A DNA stretch of 64,000 nt from Flavobacteriaceae bacterium MAR_2010_72. GTDB lineage: Bacteria > Bacteroidota > Bacteroidia > Flavobacteriales > Flavobacteriaceae. The stretch lies in the NCBI GenBank assembly GCA_003550275.1, contig QXCW01000002.1, positions 744,001-808,000 on the forward strand, read 5' to 3'. Both the position numbers and the translations under genes were made by a program. The notes below the pieces were generated by a model. It had not been told where the DNA came from, searched no databases, and worked only from the letters and a program-made list of their open reading frames with translations. Below, piece by piece: positions 29,679-37,856 of the stretch (positions are counted from its first letter, which is position 1; each line of letters opens with the position of its first letter).

Positions 29679-30587
29679 ATGAAGACTTTAAAACTAACCT
29701 TGTTATTTTGCCTAGTAACACTGTTTACATTCGCAAATATCTCTTCCAAAGAAGAACAAGCGCTAATAGCTTTACATAAAACAACAAAAGGTACTGAATG
29801 GAATACAACCTGGGATTTAAGTACTTCAGCTTCAAAATGGTACGGCGTTGTCATTGAAAATGATAAAGTTGTAGAATTAAATTTAGAATTCAACAATTTA
29901 CAAGGCCCATTACCAGAGTCATTTGGAGATTTAGTACACTTAAGAAAAATCAATTTTTTCAGAAACAGTATAACAGGAACTATTCCGAACTCAATTGGCA
30001 ACTTGTTGTTGTTGAAAGAATGCAATATGGCCTTTAATAAACTTGAAGGACAGTTGCCAGAATCCATTACAAATCTTGCATCATTAGAAACTTTACAATT
30101 GTTTATGAATCAATTGGAAGGATCTATCCCGGCATCAATCGATAAGCTTCAAAACCTACAGGTATTGGAGCTATATAATAATGAATTTAGTGGTGAATTA
30201 CCAGCCTCAATAGGAAAGCTGTCTAACTTAAAAGAGTTAATGTTGAGCAGTAACATGCTGATTGGAAAGTTACCCTCTGAAATTTCGCAGTTGAAAGAAT
30301 TAAAAGTGTTAAGTCTTTTTGATAATAACTTTTTTGGAGTTGTACCAGCATCAATAGGAAATTTGGCCAATCTAGAAGAATTAGTGATTTCAAATAATGC
30401 CTTTTACGGAGATTTACCTACTGAAATGGCAAACCTTACCAACCTTAAAATATTTTTATTAGGGAACAATGATTTTCAAGGAAATATAGGTGTATTAAAA
30501 GATAGAATGCCACCTAGCCTTGTTCAATTTGATTTTAACAATTTCAATGCCAAAGGAGTAATAGTAACATTAGATACCGAAGATTAG
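29679..30587 (+). CDS. Secreted leucine-rich-repeat protein (plant-type LRR)
   Basis: This 302-residue protein starts at the ATG at 29679 (MKTLKLTLLFCLVTLFTFA), which gives a signal peptide. An ATG at 29625 would place a polar 18-residue stretch in front. A short cap (KEEQALIALHKTTKGTEWNT) is followed by about nine 24-residue repeats of the plant-type pattern LxxLxxLxLxxNxLxGxLPxSIGxL. The C-terminus lacks an obvious T9SS sorting domain, so the final location is unclear. Such proteins usually bind proteins or glycans. A strong terminator follows. Confidence 0.88.
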   Translation: MKTLKLTLLFCLVTLFTFANISSKEEQALIALHKTTKGTEWNTTWDLSTSASKWYGVVIENDKVVELNLEFNNLQGPLPESFGDLVHLRKINFFRNSITGTIPNSIGNLLLLKECNMAFNKLEGQLPESITNLASLETLQLFMNQLEGSIPASIDKLQNLQVLELYNNEFSGELPASIGKLSNLKELMLSSNMLIGKLPSEISQLKELKVLSLFDNNFFGVVPASIGNLANLEELVISNNAFYGDLPTEMANLTNLKIFLLGNNDFQGNIGVLKDRMPPSLVQFDFNNFNAKGVIVTLDTED

Positions 30588-30611
30588 TTTTAAAGTTTTG
30601 ATTAGTTAATG

Positions 30612-30650
30612 AAAAACTCCTGCTAGTAATTATTAGCAGGAGTTTTTTTT
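30612..30650 (+). terminator. Intrinsic terminator after the LRR gene
   Basis: 14-bp arms (AAAAACTCCTGCTA and its complement) enclose an 8-nt loop and end in a T-run. It lies 25 nt after the LRR stop codon. Confidence 0.88.
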
Positions 30651-30658
30651 AATAATCT

Positions 30659-30688
30659 TTTGAAATCGGAAAAAACATATTATATTTG
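30659..30688 (+). promoter_or_regulatory. Promoter of the initiator tRNA gene
   Basis: TTTG (30659-30662) and a perfect -7 element TATATTTG (30681-30688) are 18 nt apart. The mature tRNA begins 12 nt after the -7 element. Confidence 0.7.
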
Positions 30689-30699
30689 CAGTCCTATAT

Positions 30700-30773
<74 letters not shown>

Positions 30774-30796
30774 AAAGATTAAATTCATTCAAAACC

Positions 30797-30827
30797 AACG
30801 GTTTAGTTCGCTCTAAACCGTTTTTTT
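30797..30827 (+). terminator. Terminator after tRNA-fMet
   Basis: Perfect 10-bp arms AACGGTTTAG and CTAAACCGTT, loop TTCGCT, are followed by T residues, 24 nt after the tRNA. Confidence 0.85.
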
Positions 30828-30828
30828 A

Positions 30829-31139
30829 TGCATTTAATTAATGAATTAATTACATTTAGTACCAGAAATGAACACAATTTAGAACACGATTTGGAACACA
30901 AAGCCTAATATTCACATCCAAAAACCAACCATCACAAATACAGTTTCCAAATAGAGCAGATCAGTTATTTATGTATTTTTTAAATAAGAAGTTTTTGGCT
31001 AGTACGTCGTTAGAATTTAATCATGGGTTAATTGTATGAGGATACCAACGTAGCAAGTAAAAACTAAATTTAAAGCAGACTAGCATACCTACCCACTCTA
31101 AATTGCCCAATTTAGTGCAAACTAAAAATGTTTATATAC
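30829..31139. other. Gene-free region downstream of tRNA-fMet
   Basis: No convincing coding frame is seen. At 30870-30903 the sequence holds two and a half imperfect 12-bp direct repeats, GAACACAATTTA, GAACACGATTTG and GAACACAAAG. Their place just after an intact tRNA could mark an old integration site. No integrase gene or second att copy lies in the window. Confidence 0.35.
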
Positions 31140-31170
31140 AAAAAGGCCATCAAAATTACTGATGGCCTTC
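31140..31170 (-). terminator. Terminator of the MBOAT operon
   Basis: Perfect 10-bp arms AAGGCCATCA and TGATGGCCTT enclose a 7-nt loop. Read on the minus strand the stem runs into a T-run, 41 nt after the MBOAT stop codon. Confidence 0.85.
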
Positions 31171-31210
31171 AGATGAAGTCTACCTATGACATTATTTTAA
31201 TTCACTTAAA

Positions 31211-32620
31211 TTAAAACTGAAAATAGATAAACTGTTCACCATTACTTTGTGCAACTATAAGTAGTACTAACATCACTCCCCAAGCTAAACCAATTACAGG
31301 TTGCTTTTTGGCTGCATACGACTCCAATGTTTGAGTTCTCATTATCCAATGAGAAATAAACATCAAACTAATCACAATGAAGGTTATATAGATATCAAGA
31401 TGTTGAATGACCATATGTCCGTCTGCGCTAAACGAAAACATTGCTTTAAGTATGGCCATTGCGGTACTAAAGTCATTCGCTCTAAAAAAGACCCATGTAA
31501 TATTAACACAGACAAATGTAACTAATGCAAGCAATATACCTGTAAGACCATCAATCTTTATGTTTACTTTATGTTTTAGCAAACGTTCAACAATTAGGAA
31601 GGCCCCATGTAAGGCTCCCCAAGCAACAAATGTCCAAGCAGCACCATGCCATAAGCCGCCCAGTAACATAGTTGTCATCAAGAAAACATAGGTTCTAACC
31701 AAGCCTTTACGGTTTCCGCCCATTGGAATGTAAAGATAGTCTCTTAACCAAGTTGATAACGAAATATGCCATCTTCTCCATAAATCTGAAAAACCAATTG
31801 CGGCGTATGGATATAGAAAGTTATGGGGAAGTATAAATCCTAACATCATAGCGATACCAATAGCACTAGTAGAATAGCCAGCAAAGTCAAAGAATATTTG
31901 CCCTGAAAATGCCAAAACACCACTCCATGCGTCTATACTTGCCAAACCTAGAGGAGTCTTAAAAACCGAATCAACTGTTGGTGCCAACAAAGTATCTGCC
32001 AATACCACTTTTTGAAATAATCCAAATGTCAGTAAGAAGGCTCCCCAAATAAATTGATCTTTGGTGGCTTTTCTAGGTTCCACAAACTGTTCTAATAATC
32101 CTTTAGCTCTAACAATTGGTCCAGCTACTAATTGCGGGAAAAACGTAACATATAAGGCAAAATCCAAGAAGCTATTAGCAGGTTTTATTTTTTTATGGTA
32201 AATATCTATGGTATAGGACATGGTTTGGAACGTATAGAACGATATTCCCATTGGCAATAAAATATCAGGCTTTGCAGGATGAAAATCGGCACCAAGACTA
32301 TTAACTAGTAAGGTGAAGTTTTCGAGCAAGAATCCCCCATATTTAAAAAAGGCTAGAAACCCAAGGTTAACCGACATACTTAATAATAACCAAAGCTTAC
32401 GTTTTGAGGCGGAATGCTCTTTATAAAGCATTTTTCCGGTTTTCCAGTCTACTAAAGTAGAAATCCAAAGTAGTAAAATCAATGGAGGGTTCCACAATCC
32501 GTAGAAGATATAACTTGCCCCAAGTAACATTGATTTTTTTCCTTTCCAAGTTATTGGAGAGTAATAAAGGGCAAGAACAGCAATAAAAAATACGATGAAT
32601 CCAATTGAATTAAATAACAT
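31211..32620 (-). CDS. MBOAT-family O-acyltransferase (AlgI/DltB-like)
   Basis: This 469-residue polytopic membrane protein belongs to the membrane-bound O-acyltransferases. It has about eleven hydrophobic segments. Family motifs are PMGISFYTFQTMSYTIDIY, FFPQLVAGPIVRAK, DLWRRWHISLSTWLRDYLYI and the catalytic-histidine segment LLGGLWHGAAWTF (near residue 320). Such proteins pass acetyl or other acyl groups across the membrane onto exported glycans. The gene lies 22 nt after the SGNH-like gene, its usual partner in AlgI/AlgJ-type O-acylation systems. The acceptor glycan is unknown, and no polysaccharide synthase gene is near. Confidence 0.93.
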   Translation of the reverse strand: MLFNSIGFIVFFIAVLALYYSPITWKGKKSMLLGASYIFYGLWNPPLILLLWISTLVDWKTGKMLYKEHSASKRKLWLLLSMSVNLGFLAFFKYGGFLLENFTLLVNSLGADFHPAKPDILLPMGISFYTFQTMSYTIDIYHKKIKPANSFLDFALYVTFFPQLVAGPIVRAKGLLEQFVEPRKATKDQFIWGAFLLTFGLFQKVVLADTLLAPTVDSVFKTPLGLASIDAWSGVLAFSGQIFFDFAGYSTSAIGIAMMLGFILPHNFLYPYAAIGFSDLWRRWHISLSTWLRDYLYIPMGGNRKGLVRTYVFLMTTMLLGGLWHGAAWTFVAWGALHGAFLIVERLLKHKVNIKIDGLTGILLALVTFVCVNITWVFFRANDFSTAMAILKAMFSFSADGHMVIQHLDIYITFIVISLMFISHWIMRTQTLESYAAKKQPVIGLAWGVMLVLLIVAQSNGEQFIYFQF

Positions 32621-32642
32621 GACTATAAATGTTAAACGGTTA

Positions 32643-33707
32643 TTAAAGTAAGTTGTCTTTTTTTAGTAGGTCGATAAAGTCCTTTGTAAAAGACTTTGCA
32701 TCAGAGGTTGAGAGGTGAGACCACTCGGGAAGTTTGTATTTATTCATAATTGAATAGTCTTCAAAGTGATACGCTGGAGCATCGACTTCTTTTACCAAGG
32801 CATTCCAGTAGGTTGCTCTAGGGTATAAACTATTTTCAATTTCTCTGACTTTATTTTGCGAAGGGCATCTGACCATAATAACTCTTCCGCCTCTTGCTTT
32901 AAATTTTGACAGCAATTGAGCTGATTTATCTATGATTGACCTACGATTTTCTTCAATCATTTCCATAGTGATATTTGGGTCACTTGGTGGTTGAAATATA
33001 AATGACCAGAAGTCTGTAATTTCTTTGACATAGCCTTCATCAGTAGCCATTTGAGGTACTAGACTTACATTTCTGAAGTCGTCAACTTGATAAAGAATAG
33101 GAAAAGGGGGCATTTTTGGTATCCTACTAGGGGAAGGAATTTGTTCTATAAGAGTTCTCAAGTCAAGTTCATTATAAAAAAATTCTGGAGAAGACGTTAA
33201 AAACGAAAATCCTTTTTGCGGTCCATGTTTTGAAAGGAAATGATTAAGCCTTTCTGCATAAGTTTGGTTATGAAAGTGATTCACGAAATTTTGAATTCTA
33301 GCATAAGGAAACACATCCATAGATTGAGGAACCCAATACAGTGGAGGTGTAACACCAACTATTAGGGTTCCACTAAAACTGCTGTTCTCAACTATATCTT
33401 CTAATACGGGTAAAACGGTTGATCCTGCAGCAGCAATATTTACCGGTTTCCTTCCTTGAATTTTTTCCCATTCATCCAATTGGAAGTTGAACATAACTCT
33501 TGACGAACCAATGATAACGATATCATCCTTTTCAAGATCATCAACTTTTGCTCTGTGATGTGCCCATAAATATTTGTCGTCATTTGGAGCGACTTGATAT
33601 TGCTTTGAGCGACAATATAGTTCCCAAGTTGTGAGGGAAATGACTGCAAACCCTATGGCAATCCATAAAGTACTCAATTTCATTTTAGCTATTTCCTGTG
33701 TTTTCAT
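32643..33707 (-). CDS. Membrane-anchored SGNH-like protein, partner of the MBOAT acyltransferase
   Basis: This 354-residue protein has an N-terminal signal anchor (TLWIAIGFAVISLTTWELY). A large extracytoplasmic domain follows with VIIGSSRVMFNFQ (SGNH block I-like Ser) and NIAAAGSTVLPVLEDIV (block II-like Gly). The C-terminal part, WSHLSTSDAKSFTKDFIDLL, includes a conserved His. The layout fits AlgJ/AlgX or DUF1574-like acyl-transfer partners that finish the reaction begun by MBOAT proteins. The catalytic residues are proposed by position only. It is transcribed first in a two-gene operon. Confidence 0.75.
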   Translation of the reverse strand: MKTQEIAKMKLSTLWIAIGFAVISLTTWELYCRSKQYQVAPNDDKYLWAHHRAKVDDLEKDDIVIIGSSRVMFNFQLDEWEKIQGRKPVNIAAAGSTVLPVLEDIVENSSFSGTLIVGVTPPLYWVPQSMDVFPYARIQNFVNHFHNQTYAERLNHFLSKHGPQKGFSFLTSSPEFFYNELDLRTLIEQIPSPSRIPKMPPFPILYQVDDFRNVSLVPQMATDEGYVKEITDFWSFIFQPPSDPNITMEMIEENRRSIIDKSAQLLSKFKARGGRVIMVRCPSQNKVREIENSLYPRATYWNALVKEVDAPAYHFEDYSIMNKYKLPEWSHLSTSDAKSFTKDFIDLLKKDNLL

Positions 33708-33825
33708 TTTGTTGAATATTAAGTGAATTAAAACAGTACAAATGTGAGAGTAATAGCTTGAGCGTACTTATAATGTATTTTAAGAAATAGCCTTAAGGTA
33801 GGTTAAGAGAGCATCTTAATATAGA

Positions 33826-34413
33826 TTAAGATTTTGCGATTTTTTTTCTGATGATACTTAAAAATTCAGGAGTTACACCTAGGTAAGAAGCAATTTGTAC
33901 ATTAGAAATTCTGTTGAAAAGTTCAGGGCGTTTTTTTGCGAAATCCAGATAACGCTCTTCAGCCGTGGAACTAACATATTGTAGAATGCGTTGCTGTTGA
34001 CTTACTAATGCATTTTGAGTTAGAATTCTAAATATATGACTAAAAGTAGGGTAGTCTTCAAAAAGTTGAAGCAATTCATCTATGGTTGTATAAAGTACAG
34101 TAGAATTTTCTAAAGCTTCTATATAGAGTCGACTTGGTTCTCTTTTGAATAAACTGTACAAATCAGAAATCCACCAATTTTCCGTAGAAAACTGTAAGTT
34201 ATGCTCTTTCCCATTTTTATCAACCATAAACATGCGAAAGCAGCCTTCTACAACAAAACAATTGTTTATGCAAATGTCACCTTCTTGAAGTAAGTAGTGT
34301 CTTCTGCGTATTTTGCGCTCTTTAAAAAGAGCTTTGACAGCTTCTTCTTCTTCATAATTAAGTGGGATATGACGATTAAAATACGCTATAAGTATATTGG
34401 TGCTGTCGCTCAT
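33826..34413 (-). CDS. Crp/Fnr-family transcriptional regulator
   Basis: This 195-residue protein has an N-terminal cyclic-nucleotide-binding-type beta-barrel (RRRHYLLQEGDICINNCFVV) and a C-terminal helix-turn-helix region (RISNVQIASYLGVTPEFLS). It lacks the cysteines of Fnr, and the residues that contact cAMP are not obvious. This fits the many Bacteroidota members of unknown ligand. It lies upstream of the MBOAT pair on the same strand with 118 nt between, so it could control it. Confidence 0.85.
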   Translation of the reverse strand: MSDSTNILIAYFNRHIPLNYEEEEAVKALFKERKIRRRHYLLQEGDICINNCFVVEGCFRMFMVDKNGKEHNLQFSTENWWISDLYSLFKREPSRLYIEALENSTVLYTTIDELLQLFEDYPTFSHIFRILTQNALVSQQQRILQYVSSTAEERYLDFAKKRPELFNRISNVQIASYLGVTPEFLSIIRKKIAKS

Positions 34414-34567
34414 GCTATTGAGATTATCTTATCTGCGTTAATTAATCAAATCAAAGATAATAATTTAGTGAATATAATGTTCTGTTTTTATGCGGTGATA
34501 AAGGTTAATTTATTCAAAAGAATAAGGTCATCCTTTTTAAAAGTATGAATAAGGTATATCGGATAAA

Positions 34568-34604
34568 CGGATTGATTTATAAAAACTTCAATCCGCTTTT
34601 TTTT
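34568..34604 (+). terminator. Orphan terminator-like hairpin
   Basis: Arms CGGATTGA and TCAATCCG enclose 12 nt and are followed by a run of eight T residues on the plus strand. No plus-strand gene lies upstream: the next gene to the left is on the minus strand. It may mark a small RNA or a lost gene. Confidence 0.5.
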
Positions 34605-34681
34605 TGCCAAAGATTATTGTCAAATACATCATTAGAAATTCATGTACTTTACCCTTATTAATGCAATTTCTTATTCTATGC

Positions 34682-35296
34682 TTAATTCGATTTAGCACCA
34701 GCTATAATGGGCTGGCTTGCAATTGTGTTGTAAGCATAATCAACTAGGGTTACAATTTCTGTCAGTTTATCAAACTCAATACGCAGCCAACCGAAATAAA
34801 CCAAACCGTTTATTTTATTTTGTATTCCTACTATTTGTTTCGAATCTGCCCAGTCACCTTCATAAGAAATTCCTCCATTGGTAAATGTATTTCGTATTAC
34901 CAAAGCACTATGGTCGCTTGTCCATTGCTGATTTTAGTCTAGATTAAAATCTATAGTTTCACCCACTGATTCTGCAATCAAAAACCCCATATTAAGAAAA
35001 TTGTCATCAATGGGAGGTCCCGATTTTATTTGATTGGTATCAATAGGATTAACTCCTGCATATAGACGATCACCTTGGCTATTAGCGGTCAGCTCTACAA
35101 ATATGGTAAAATCAACCTGCCCATTTCCAGACAAGTCTAGTGCAATAGGAAGTGGGTCTCCTAATCTTACAGTTCTTCCATCCAATATGTAATTAATGGA
35201 ATTGTTATTTACAGGAGTTTCATCATTATTGCTACATCCAGAAAAGAACCAGCATCCCAGGGTAATTGTAAACAAAAAACAAATTTTATTTTTCAT
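34682..35296 (-). pseudogene. Lipoprotein gene interrupted by an in-frame stop codon
   Basis: Starting at the ATG at 35296, the frame encodes MKNKICFLFTITLGCWFFSG with lipobox FFSGC. It then reads an Asp/Asn-containing beta-rich domain and hits TAA at 34934-34936, after 120 residues. The same frame then reads on without interruption for 83 further codons (NQQWTSDHSALVIRN to IAGAKSN) to the TAA at 34682. Both halves are plausible protein, so a single nonsense change (or sequence error) has split one gene of about 204 residues. I do not recognise the family. The TTG at 35305 is not the likely start. Confidence 0.75.
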
Positions 35297-35467
35297 AGGT
35301 TTCAATTAAATATTTCTATTTTTTTATGATTATGGCGGTCTCTGCTACGAGATGATGTCATTTAGCATTTAACTTGGCAAGCACACTCCAAACTGAAAAT
35401 CTGTTAGGAATTTAAGAATTAGGCGAGAACAAGCAATTTATAGCCATTGTCGTATGCAGCCTTTCTT

Positions 35468-36049
35468 TTAAGGATATATACAAACCTGTCCTTGTCCGAT
35501 AGGTAAAACCGAAGCAATAACATCCTCCTTTACTTTTTTGTCAAACAGTTTCTCTATGGCCCAACCAATCAAATCAACTGCTGCTAAACAACCTGCAGCT
35601 GTTGCTATATTTCCGTGAGTTACTAAATGCGAATCTTCAATAACTTCAACGCCAAGACCTCTTAATGTTTCAAATGCTGTTGGATACGTTGTTGCTGAAA
35701 TTCCTTTTAGATGTCCCAGTGCAGCAATTATTAAAGCACCTGAACACATTGAAGCTATGATTTGCTTATCTGGATTTAGATTGAAACGGTTTAAGTAAGA
35801 ATTGTCTTTGATAACATTTCTTGTTCCTGGACCACTACTAAAAAACACAAAATCAGCATCATGGCATTCTTCAATTAGTCCGTGTGTTGCTAATTCAATT
35901 CCACATACCGACTTATGAGATTTTTCAGAACCAACTATTTTAACTTGAAACTCCTTATCTATAAATTTGACTCGATTTAATAAGTCCCAAGGTAAAAATA
36001 CGTCTACATCTGTAAATTTGTCAAATATTACAATTACTGCTTTTTTCAT
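35468..36049 (-). CDS. DJ-1/PfpI family protein
   Basis: This 193-residue protein has the class-I glutamine-amidotransferase-like fold. The nucleophile elbow is ASMCSGALII with Cys102, preceded by FFSSGPGTRN and followed by a basic segment. This fits the DJ-1/PfpI group (isonitrile hydratase or deglycase-like; the exact activity is unclear). There is no signal peptide. It lies downstream of an MDR reductase on the same strand with a 197-nt gap that may hold its own promoter. Confidence 0.85.
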   Translation of the reverse strand: MKKAVIVIFDKFTDVDVFLPWDLLNRVKFIDKEFQVKIVGSEKSHKSVCGIELATHGLIEECHDADFVFFSSGPGTRNVIKDNSYLNRFNLNPDKQIIASMCSGALIIAALGHLKGISATTYPTAFETLRGLGVEVIEDSHLVTHGNIATAAGCLAAVDLIGWAIEKLFDKKVKEDVIASVLPIGQGQVCIYP

Positions 36050-36127
36050 AATTTCATTACTGTTAAAATTGTTATTTTAAGTGGGCAACAACATCTTACT
36101 TAAGGTCTGATATCATCATTATTTTGT

Positions 36128-36141
36128 CAAAGTATCGTACT
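36128..36141. promoter_or_regulatory. AGTA-N3-TACT operator candidate upstream of the DJ-1/PfpI gene
   Basis: AGTATCGTACT (36131-36141) is a short palindrome of the type bound by HxlR/DUF24 redox regulators. It overlaps a weak minus-strand -7-like box ATACTTTG (36128-36135), about 80 nt before the gene. No HxlR gene is in the window, so this is a weak call. Confidence 0.25.
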
Positions 36142-36246
36142 ATCAGTTAAAACAATTTCCTGAAACAAGCTGGTTCTGACTATCACGAAATGATCAATAT
36201 TTAACAAGTTTAATTTTAATAACAGCTACTTTTTTAAAGTATAACG

Positions 36247-37251
36247 CTATATTTCAATACACACTTTCCCAAAATGACTTCCATTTTTCAAATACGAAAG
36301 GGCTTCTGGCACTTTGTCAAATGGAAATACTTTATTAATCACAGGTTTAACCTTATGCAGATTCATAGCAATTAACATGCGCTGATACATTTCGGTGGAA
36401 CCAGTTTCAATACCTTGTATTTTTGCTGCTTTATACATTATGGTTCCGGTATTTATTGAGCCGACTGTTGCACCGTCAATGACCCCAACCATACTTATAA
36501 TACCTTCGCTTTTAATACATTTTAAGGATTCGCTTATATGGCTTCCACCAACAACATCTACTACCTGATTAACACCTTGGCCTGAAGTAAAATTCATTAC
36601 TTCTTGTATCCAATCTTTATGGGCTTTATAGTTTATTGTATGATGAGCCCCCAGTGCTTTGGCTTTTTCAAGCTTATCATCACTGCTTGAAGTAATGATG
36701 ATGTTATAACCTGCCAGTTTTGAAAACTGTAATGCAAATAATGATACGCCACCGGTACCAATAATTAAAATGGTATCTCCCAGCTTTAAGTTAGATTGCT
36801 CAATAATTGCATTCCAGGCTGTTAGCGCAGCCACAGGAAGCGTTGCGGCTTCTTCATAACTAAGATAATCTGGGATTTTGCAAAAGTAATTTTCCGGAAA
36901 TGCAACATATTCGGCTAAAACGCCATCACTAGATGGTCCGCCAATAGCCACATTTATTTTATCAGGAGTTAGTTTACCTTGTTCCCAATTTGGAACAATT
37001 AAACTGGTTACTCTGTCACCTACTTTAAATCGGTCACTACCTTCGCCAATTTCAACAATTTCACCAGCAGCATCCGAAAAGGGTACTCTATTTTCCTTTG
37101 GTTTCCAATGAGCAATTCCTTCGGTAACGAGTAAATCTCTATAATTTAAAGATAGCGCCTTAATTTTTACAATAATTTCATTATTCTTGATGCTCGGGAT
37201 ATTTTCTTCAGTAAGCTCCAGCTTATTATTCTGAATTCGATATACTTTCAT
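36247..37251 (-). CDS. NAD(P)-dependent medium-chain dehydrogenase/reductase (zinc-independent type)
   Basis: This 334-residue protein is an MDR-family reductase of the quinone-oxidoreductase kind. The N-terminal GroES-like domain (SLNYRDLLVTEG, VPFSDAAGEIVEIGEG) lacks the four-cysteine structural zinc loop. The Rossmann domain has IIGTGGVSLFALQFSKL and a serine-rich region after beta-2 (TSSSDDKLEKAKALGAHHTI) that favours NADPH. It probably reduces quinones or activated double bonds. It lies 9 nt after the SnoaL-like gene. Confidence 0.88.
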   Translation of the reverse strand: MKVYRIQNNKLELTEENIPSIKNNEIIVKIKALSLNYRDLLVTEGIAHWKPKENRVPFSDAAGEIVEIGEGSDRFKVGDRVTSLIVPNWEQGKLTPDKINVAIGGPSSDGVLAEYVAFPENYFCKIPDYLSYEEAATLPVAALTAWNAIIEQSNLKLGDTILIIGTGGVSLFALQFSKLAGYNIIITSSSDDKLEKAKALGAHHTINYKAHKDWIQEVMNFTSGQGVNQVVDVVGGSHISESLKCIKSEGIISMVGVIDGATVGSINTGTIMYKAAKIQGIETGSTEMYQRMLIAMNLHKVKPVINKVFPFDKVPEALSYLKNGSHFGKVCIEI

Positions 37252-37260
37252 AGGCTTTAA

Positions 37261-37716
37261 TTAAACAAAGCTGTTCTCTTTTTTTCCAGATATTAAGTCC
37301 TGATACAATTCGTGCGCGCTGCGCTCTGCCCAGCATTCAGATAACCTGTTATCGCGGATTGACCAGATTGCGATCCCAGAAAAGGAAACAAATCTACCGT
37401 CGGCTTTAAGGCCAAATAATCCGTTGTTTCGTCCCGAGCAGACCCATCGAGAAACCACTTTATCCTGCTGCTCGTTATAAAAAACATCTATACTTTCGGT
37501 TTTGGCATCAAGGAGGAGGCGATGAAAATCCGTCACCCAATTTTTAAAGGCCGTACGCCCAATGACAACCTTACCAGCCGTAGTGATTCTATAGTCTTCA
37601 GTCATTAATTCGTCTATGGCATCCAGCTCATGTGGAGCGTGCCATACTCTGTCAAAAAACTCAAGCACGAGCTTATCTGGCAGTTGATTTGCGATTTTTG
37701 TTTGATCATTTTTCAT
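37261..37716 (-). CDS. SnoaL-like / NTF2-fold protein
   Basis: This 151-residue protein has the NTF2-like cone fold pattern of the SnoaL polyketide-cyclase/ester-cyclase group. It has LVLEFFDRVWHAPHELDAIDELM, DYRITTAGKVVIGR and FSGIAIWSIRDNRLSECWAER. Such proteins often act in small-molecule turnover, but no catalytic residues can be assigned. Its G+C appears higher than its neighbours (GC-rich runs near 37310-37330), hinting at transfer. It is the first gene of a two-gene unit with the MDR reductase. A TATTTTTG box on the minus strand at 37810-37817 may be its -7 element. Confidence 0.75.
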   Translation of the reverse strand: MKNDQTKIANQLPDKLVLEFFDRVWHAPHELDAIDELMTEDYRITTAGKVVIGRTAFKNWVTDFHRLLLDAKTESIDVFYNEQQDKVVSRWVCSGRNNGLFGLKADGRFVSFSGIAIWSIRDNRLSECWAERSAHELYQDLISGKKENSFV

Positions 37717-37856
37717 GATTACACTATTTTAATTTGAAGTATCGAGTGGAAATTTAGTGGTTATCCCATCCAAATTTTATAGCTACCACTACATTTGTTT
37801 TATTATATACAAAAATACTAATTATTGTTTTTGATTACTCTTTTGATTTGCTAGAA

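Noticed and set aside
33811-33830. Inverted repeat ATCTTAAT-ATAG-ATTAAGAT at the end of the Crp/Fnr gene
   Set aside because: It overlaps the stop codon and has no T-run on either strand, so it was not called a terminator.
34297-34548. Plus-strand 83-residue frame overlapping the Crp/Fnr gene start
   Set aside because: Antisense to the regulator's 5' end and low in recognisable features, although an orphan terminator lies downstream.
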